Shown here piece after piece: positions 6,856 through 8,952 of a DNA stretch of 8,952 bases. The notes beneath the pieces were generated by a model. That model was not told where the DNA came from, did no database searches, and was given only the letters and a program-made list of their open reading frames with translations. Location of the stretch: contig JAEYWU010000100.1 in assembly GCA_023428785.1 (NCBI GenBank), positions 1 to 8,952 on the forward strand. The letters are read 5' to 3'. Position 1 is the stretch's first letter, and each line of letters begins with the position of its first letter. The translations under genes and the position numbers were made by a program. The DNA comes from Pseudomonadota bacterium. Lineage in GTDB: Bacteria > Pseudomonadota > Alphaproteobacteria > Caulobacterales > Caulobacteraceae.

Positions 6856-7716
6856 CTAGCGCTCCCATTCACTGGCGCGGTTCTCCGCCCCAGCCATCTG
6901 TTCGAACAGCGCGGCGTTCTCGGCCGACAGTTCGGTTTTCCAGCGCATGTCGGGCCGGATCGCGCCGCCATGTTGTTCGTAGTAGGCCCGGCTGCGGTCG
7001 CCCGGCTGGACCAGCGAGGCTTGTCCGTTGTCGCGCGTGGCCAGGAATTGGGTGCCGTTGTTCCCGCCCAGCGGATGATGTTCGCCCCCCGACATGTCGA
7101 GCATCTCCGGGCGGTAGGCGAGGCCGGCGAAGTCGCAGACGCCGGCCATGACGCGCCCGGGATCCTCGGCAAGCTCTTCGTAGCGCACGATCATCTTCGG
7201 TCCGTCGAAGCCATCGAAAAGCGCCCGGCTGTCGGCCATCTGGCGCTTCCAGTCCTCAATCATCTCCGCCACGTCCCGCTCGGGATATTTGCGGATGCGG
7301 GAGTTGACGACGGCGCGGCCGTCGCGAAGCAGCAGGATCAGGTTGGGTATTGCGCCGGCTGTCCGGGTTTCGGCCGCGCGCGCCATGATCCACTCAGGCC
7401 GCTTTGTGGAGTCCACGATCGTGGAGACGCCCGCCCGCGCCGCCACCATCGGATAGAGCGGCGCTTCCCCGTCCCAGGTCAGTCCGGACCAGACCGGGCA
7501 GCCGTCGCCACAGACCTTGCAGGCGCGCTTGCGCAGGGGTTTGGTCATGTCGCCAAGGTAGCGAGCCTTGGCCCCCTCCCCGACGTAGAAGGCGCCTTCG
7601 GCCCGGCCCAGCAGCATGCCGAGCAGGGTCGAGCCGGAATGGCCCGCGCCGCAGATCATAATGGCGCGTTCGAGCGCCACGCCGTTGTCACGCACGGCCT
7701 TCACCTGCGCAGACAT
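6856..7716 (-). CDS. PAPS-dependent sulfotransferase
   Basis: This is a single-domain soluble sulfotransferase that would move sulfate from PAPS to an unknown acceptor. The 5'-phosphosulfate-binding loop is GAGHSGSTLLGMLL (23-36) and the 3'-phosphate-binding segment is LLLRDGRAVVNSR (128-140), spaced as usual for the family. Length (286) is normal. A Cys cluster, CKVCGDGC (Cys66, Cys69, Cys73), lies between the two motifs and could bind a metal or be structural. GGNNGTQFL (217-225) is near the C-terminal part. No signal peptide or membrane segment is seen. The ATG at 7714-7716 follows a G-rich stretch (GGGGCGGGA) that is a poor but possible ribosome site. The gene is first in its operon, has a candidate promoter about 75 bases upstream, and ends with a TAG touching the next gene's GTG in the same frame. 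Confidence 0.9.
   Translation of the reverse strand: MSAQVKAVRDNGVALERAIMICGAGHSGSTLLGMLLGRAEGAFYVGEGAKARYLGDMTKPLRKRACKVCGDGCPVWSGLTWDGEAPLYPMVAARAGVSTIVDSTKRPEWIMARAAETRTAGAIPNLILLLRDGRAVVNSRIRKYPERDVAEMIEDWKRQMADSRALFDGFDGPKMIVRYEELAEDPGRVMAGVCDFAGLAYRPEMLDMSGGEHHPLGGNNGTQFLATRDNGQASLVQPGDRSRAYYEQHGGAIRPDMRWKTELSAENAALFEQMAGAENRASEWER
6862..6866 (-). promoter_or_regulatory. Shine-Dalgarno sequence for the GT/sulfotransferase GTG start
   Basis: GGGAG on the minus strand lies inside the last codons of the upstream sulfotransferase gene (TGG GAG CGC TAG). It is 6 bases before the GTG at 6855. This placement supports initiation or re-initiation at the GTG rather than the two open frames being one protein, and suggests translational coupling. 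Confidence 0.6.
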
Positions 7717-7789
7717 TCCCGCCCCATAAACACGATGTTACACGCCCCAGCCGCTCGGCCGACCCCTTGATCGTGCGTTGCAGCACACC

Positions 7790-7819
7790 GGTTAGGCCGC
7801 AAAGCGGCCGGTGCGTCAA
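7790..7819 (-). promoter_or_regulatory. Candidate promoter of the sulfotransferase operon
   Basis: On the minus strand TTGACGC (7819 down to 7813) exactly matches the alphaproteobacterial -35 form TTGACGS. About 17 bases later lies CCTAACC (7796-7790), a weak -10 that keeps only the CTA core. Transcription would begin roughly 65-70 bases before the sulfotransferase ATG at 7716. The -35 is convincing and the -10 is poor, so the call is moderate. Confidence 0.4.
7795..7809. repeat. Perfect 6-bp inverted repeat within the promoter spacer
   Basis: GGCCGC and GCGGCC flank an AAA loop. The dyad lies almost entirely between the candidate -35 and -10 elements of the minus-strand promoter, the position of a typical operator or spacer-binding regulator site. 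It could also form a hairpin, but no T-run follows on either strand, so it does not look like an intrinsic terminator. Confidence 0.4.
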
Positions 7820-8261
7820 TCACGATTAAAACGTCGTTCACCGTTTTCCGGCCAACGCCGGTTTCCGCCAAAATCTGTCCGTATGCGAGATACGAAACCT
7901 GACCGAGCTGGACCGGCGAGGCGGGAACAGCAGCGCCAATACAACCAGAACGTAGACGTGGGCCAAAAATGCGGTTTCCACTGTCGTGTAAACGGGCGTC
8001 GAGCGAGGGTCGCCCGGTCCGTCGCGAACAGCTGCGGCGCGGGATACAGGATGTCACAATGTCAAAGACCGCAAGGCCTGCGACAATGTTCAGTCCGGCC
8101 GTTCGAAGATCATAGTCCCCAGGCTCGCCACGGGGACGAAGAGCCGAGGCGGACCCTGTTTTCGGGGCTAGAATGACGGGAATCCACTGTGAAAGTGGTC
8201 GACTATTCCTCCACCGTGGAACGGCCCTTGGAGCGATGCGCGAGGGCGCCTAGATAGGCCG

Positions 8262-8952
8262 ATGGCCAAGACGCCCAAGCTCTCGAAAACCGTGTCGGCC
8301 TCCAACCTCGTCCAGCTGGGCGAGACGAAGCTGACCGCGTTGCTACTGGATGCCGCGGACTGGGATCCGATCCTTAAACGGCGCCTCAGGATGGAGCTGG
8401 CTGCGGCCATCTCGCCGGGCGACCTCGCGCTTGAACTGGACAAGCGGCTCGACAGCCTGGCCGAAAGCAGGGCGCGTATTTCCTGGCGCAAGCGCCCGGA
8501 GCTGATCCGCGAGGCCGAAATGCTGCGCGGCCTGATTGCAGAGCCCTTGAAGGAGGCCGACGCGCGGCTGGCGCTGGACCGGATGGTGTCGTGGTTCGAC
8601 CTCGGCGGCCCGCTGGCGGCTCGAACCAAGGATCCGCGCGGCGAACTTCAGGTGATGATCGAGGACGCCCTGCCCGATCTGGCGGCGGTGACGAAGGCCG
8701 CCGGCGCAGCCGTGACGGCGCCTGTACTGGCCGATGCTGTGTTGACCCGGGCGACGCCCTGGGCGAGCCTGATCGGGCGCGTGGTCGATGATCTGGAGCC
8801 GGAGCTTGTAGAGGCCCTGCTGGCCCGTCTGGCGCCGGCGGCGGACAAGGTGACCAAGATCGCGCTTCTGGTTCGGCGGCTGGCCGCGCGGACGGGCGCC
8901 GTGGATGTGTGGCTGGCGACCTTCACGCCCGAGGACCTGCGCAGGCCCGCCG
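8262..8952 (+). CDS. DUF6880-type protein of unknown function (3' end outside window)
   Basis: The frame from ATG 8262 is open to the right edge, giving 230 visible residues. The pattern NLVQLGETKLTALLLDAA (15-32), then KRRLRMELAAAISPGDLALEL (39-59; basic then acidic helix), then SWRKRPELIREAE (74-86) and DLGGPLAARTKDPRGELQ (113-130) resembles the opening of DUF6880 proteins, which are common in Caulobacter and related alphaproteobacteria. It is predicted all-helical, with no signal peptide, membrane segment or catalytic motif recognised. The start is well fixed: an in-frame TGA lies at 8190-8192 and no ATG, GTG or TTG occurs before 8262. The ribosome site is weak (AGG at 8256-8258). The gene faces away from the sulfotransferase operon and has no obvious functional link to it. 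The family call rests on memory of the sequence pattern. Confidence 0.75.
   Translation, partial: MAKTPKLSKTVSASNLVQLGETKLTALLLDAADWDPILKRRLRMELAAAISPGDLALELDKRLDSLAESRARISWRKRPELIREAEMLRGLIAEPLKEADARLALDRMVSWFDLGGPLAARTKDPRGELQVMIEDALPDLAAVTKAAGAAVTAPVLADAVLTRATPWASLIGRVVDDLEPELVEALLARLAPAADKVTKIALLVRRLAARTGAVDVWLATFTPEDLRRPA

Larger units (their letters stand above)
7717..8261. other. Divergent intergenic region, no convincing gene
   Basis: This 545-base gap separates the minus-strand sulfotransferase operon from the plus-strand DUF6880 gene. It is visibly less GC-rich than its flanks. Open frames exist on both strands (7811-8176 plus, 7701-8057 minus), but they are Arg-rich or lack the strong GC third-position bias of the real genes. 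I saw no recognisable domain, tRNA or strong terminator. The left part holds a candidate minus-strand promoter and several short dyads. The right part has a -10-like GCTAGAAT at 8167-8174, close to the alphaproteobacterial GCTANAWC but with no convincing -35. A small hairpin (CCACT/AGTGG, 8184-8198) also lies in the leader of the DUF6880 gene. Confidence 0.6.

Noticed and set aside
5707..7770. Very long open frame (687 aa) on the plus strand, antisense to both sulfotransferase genes
   Set aside because: It has no recognisable domain and its composition is that of an antisense shadow in GC-rich DNA. The minus-strand genes it covers have clear PAPS-binding motifs.
7701..8057. Minus-strand open frame of 118 aa upstream of the sulfotransferase
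   Set aside because: Part of it reads like protein, but the third-position GC bias is weaker than in the real genes. It also spans the candidate promoter and overlaps the sulfotransferase start. A conserved homologue would change this view.
8051..8090. ATGTC-ACA-ATGTC direct repeat with a further ACAATGTT nearby
   Set aside because: The units are too short and too few to separate from chance, and they do not align with a promoter.
7811..8176. Plus-strand open frame of 121 aa in the intergenic region
   Set aside because: It is Arg/Gln-rich, with no domain and no strong third-position GC bias, and it lies over the candidate promoter of the opposite operon.
8184..8198. CCACT/AGTGG hairpin before the DUF6880 gene as a riboswitch or attenuator
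   Set aside because: It is a single 5-bp stem with no further structure or terminator. I saw no known riboswitch pattern.

Overview
The window is GC-rich DNA whose open frames strongly prefer G or C at the third codon position. Together with a DUF6880-type protein at the right edge and a TTGACG-type -35 element, this points to an alphaproteobacterium. Caulobacterales (Caulobacter/Brevundimonas-like) is my best guess. It is an inference from sequence style, since the window holds no rRNA or other marker gene.

Left block (1-3558, + strand) is a MacAB-type tripartite efflux operon. It encodes a periplasmic adaptor (536 aa), a separate ABC ATPase (226 aa) and a separate FtsX-fold permease (412 aa). 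The three genes are joined by 4-base overlaps (GTGA, ATGA). A further ATGA overlap at 36-39 suggests that another operon gene ends just inside the left edge. The adaptor carries an unusual insert in its membrane-proximal domain, with two LTxxQ-like motifs resembling the Spy/CpxP periplasmic chaperone and stress-sensor family.

Middle block (3563-7716, - strand) meets the first block tail to tail across only 4 bases. In transcription order it encodes a PAPS-dependent sulfotransferase (286 aa), a two-domain protein with a GT-A-like N-terminus and a second sulfotransferase domain (480 aa), and an MsbA/HlyB-type ABC exporter half-transporter (608 aa). The first two genes lie in the same reading frame, separated by a single TAG followed at once by GTG. 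The gene set suggests that a product is glycosylated and/or sulfated and then exported, but the substrate cannot be read from the sequence.

Right block: a gene-poor, less GC-rich stretch (7717-8261) holds a plausible promoter for the sulfotransferase operon and a cluster of short inverted repeats. A + strand DUF6880-type gene then begins at 8262 and runs off the right edge.

No tRNA, rRNA, CRISPR array, insertion sequence or integrase was seen.
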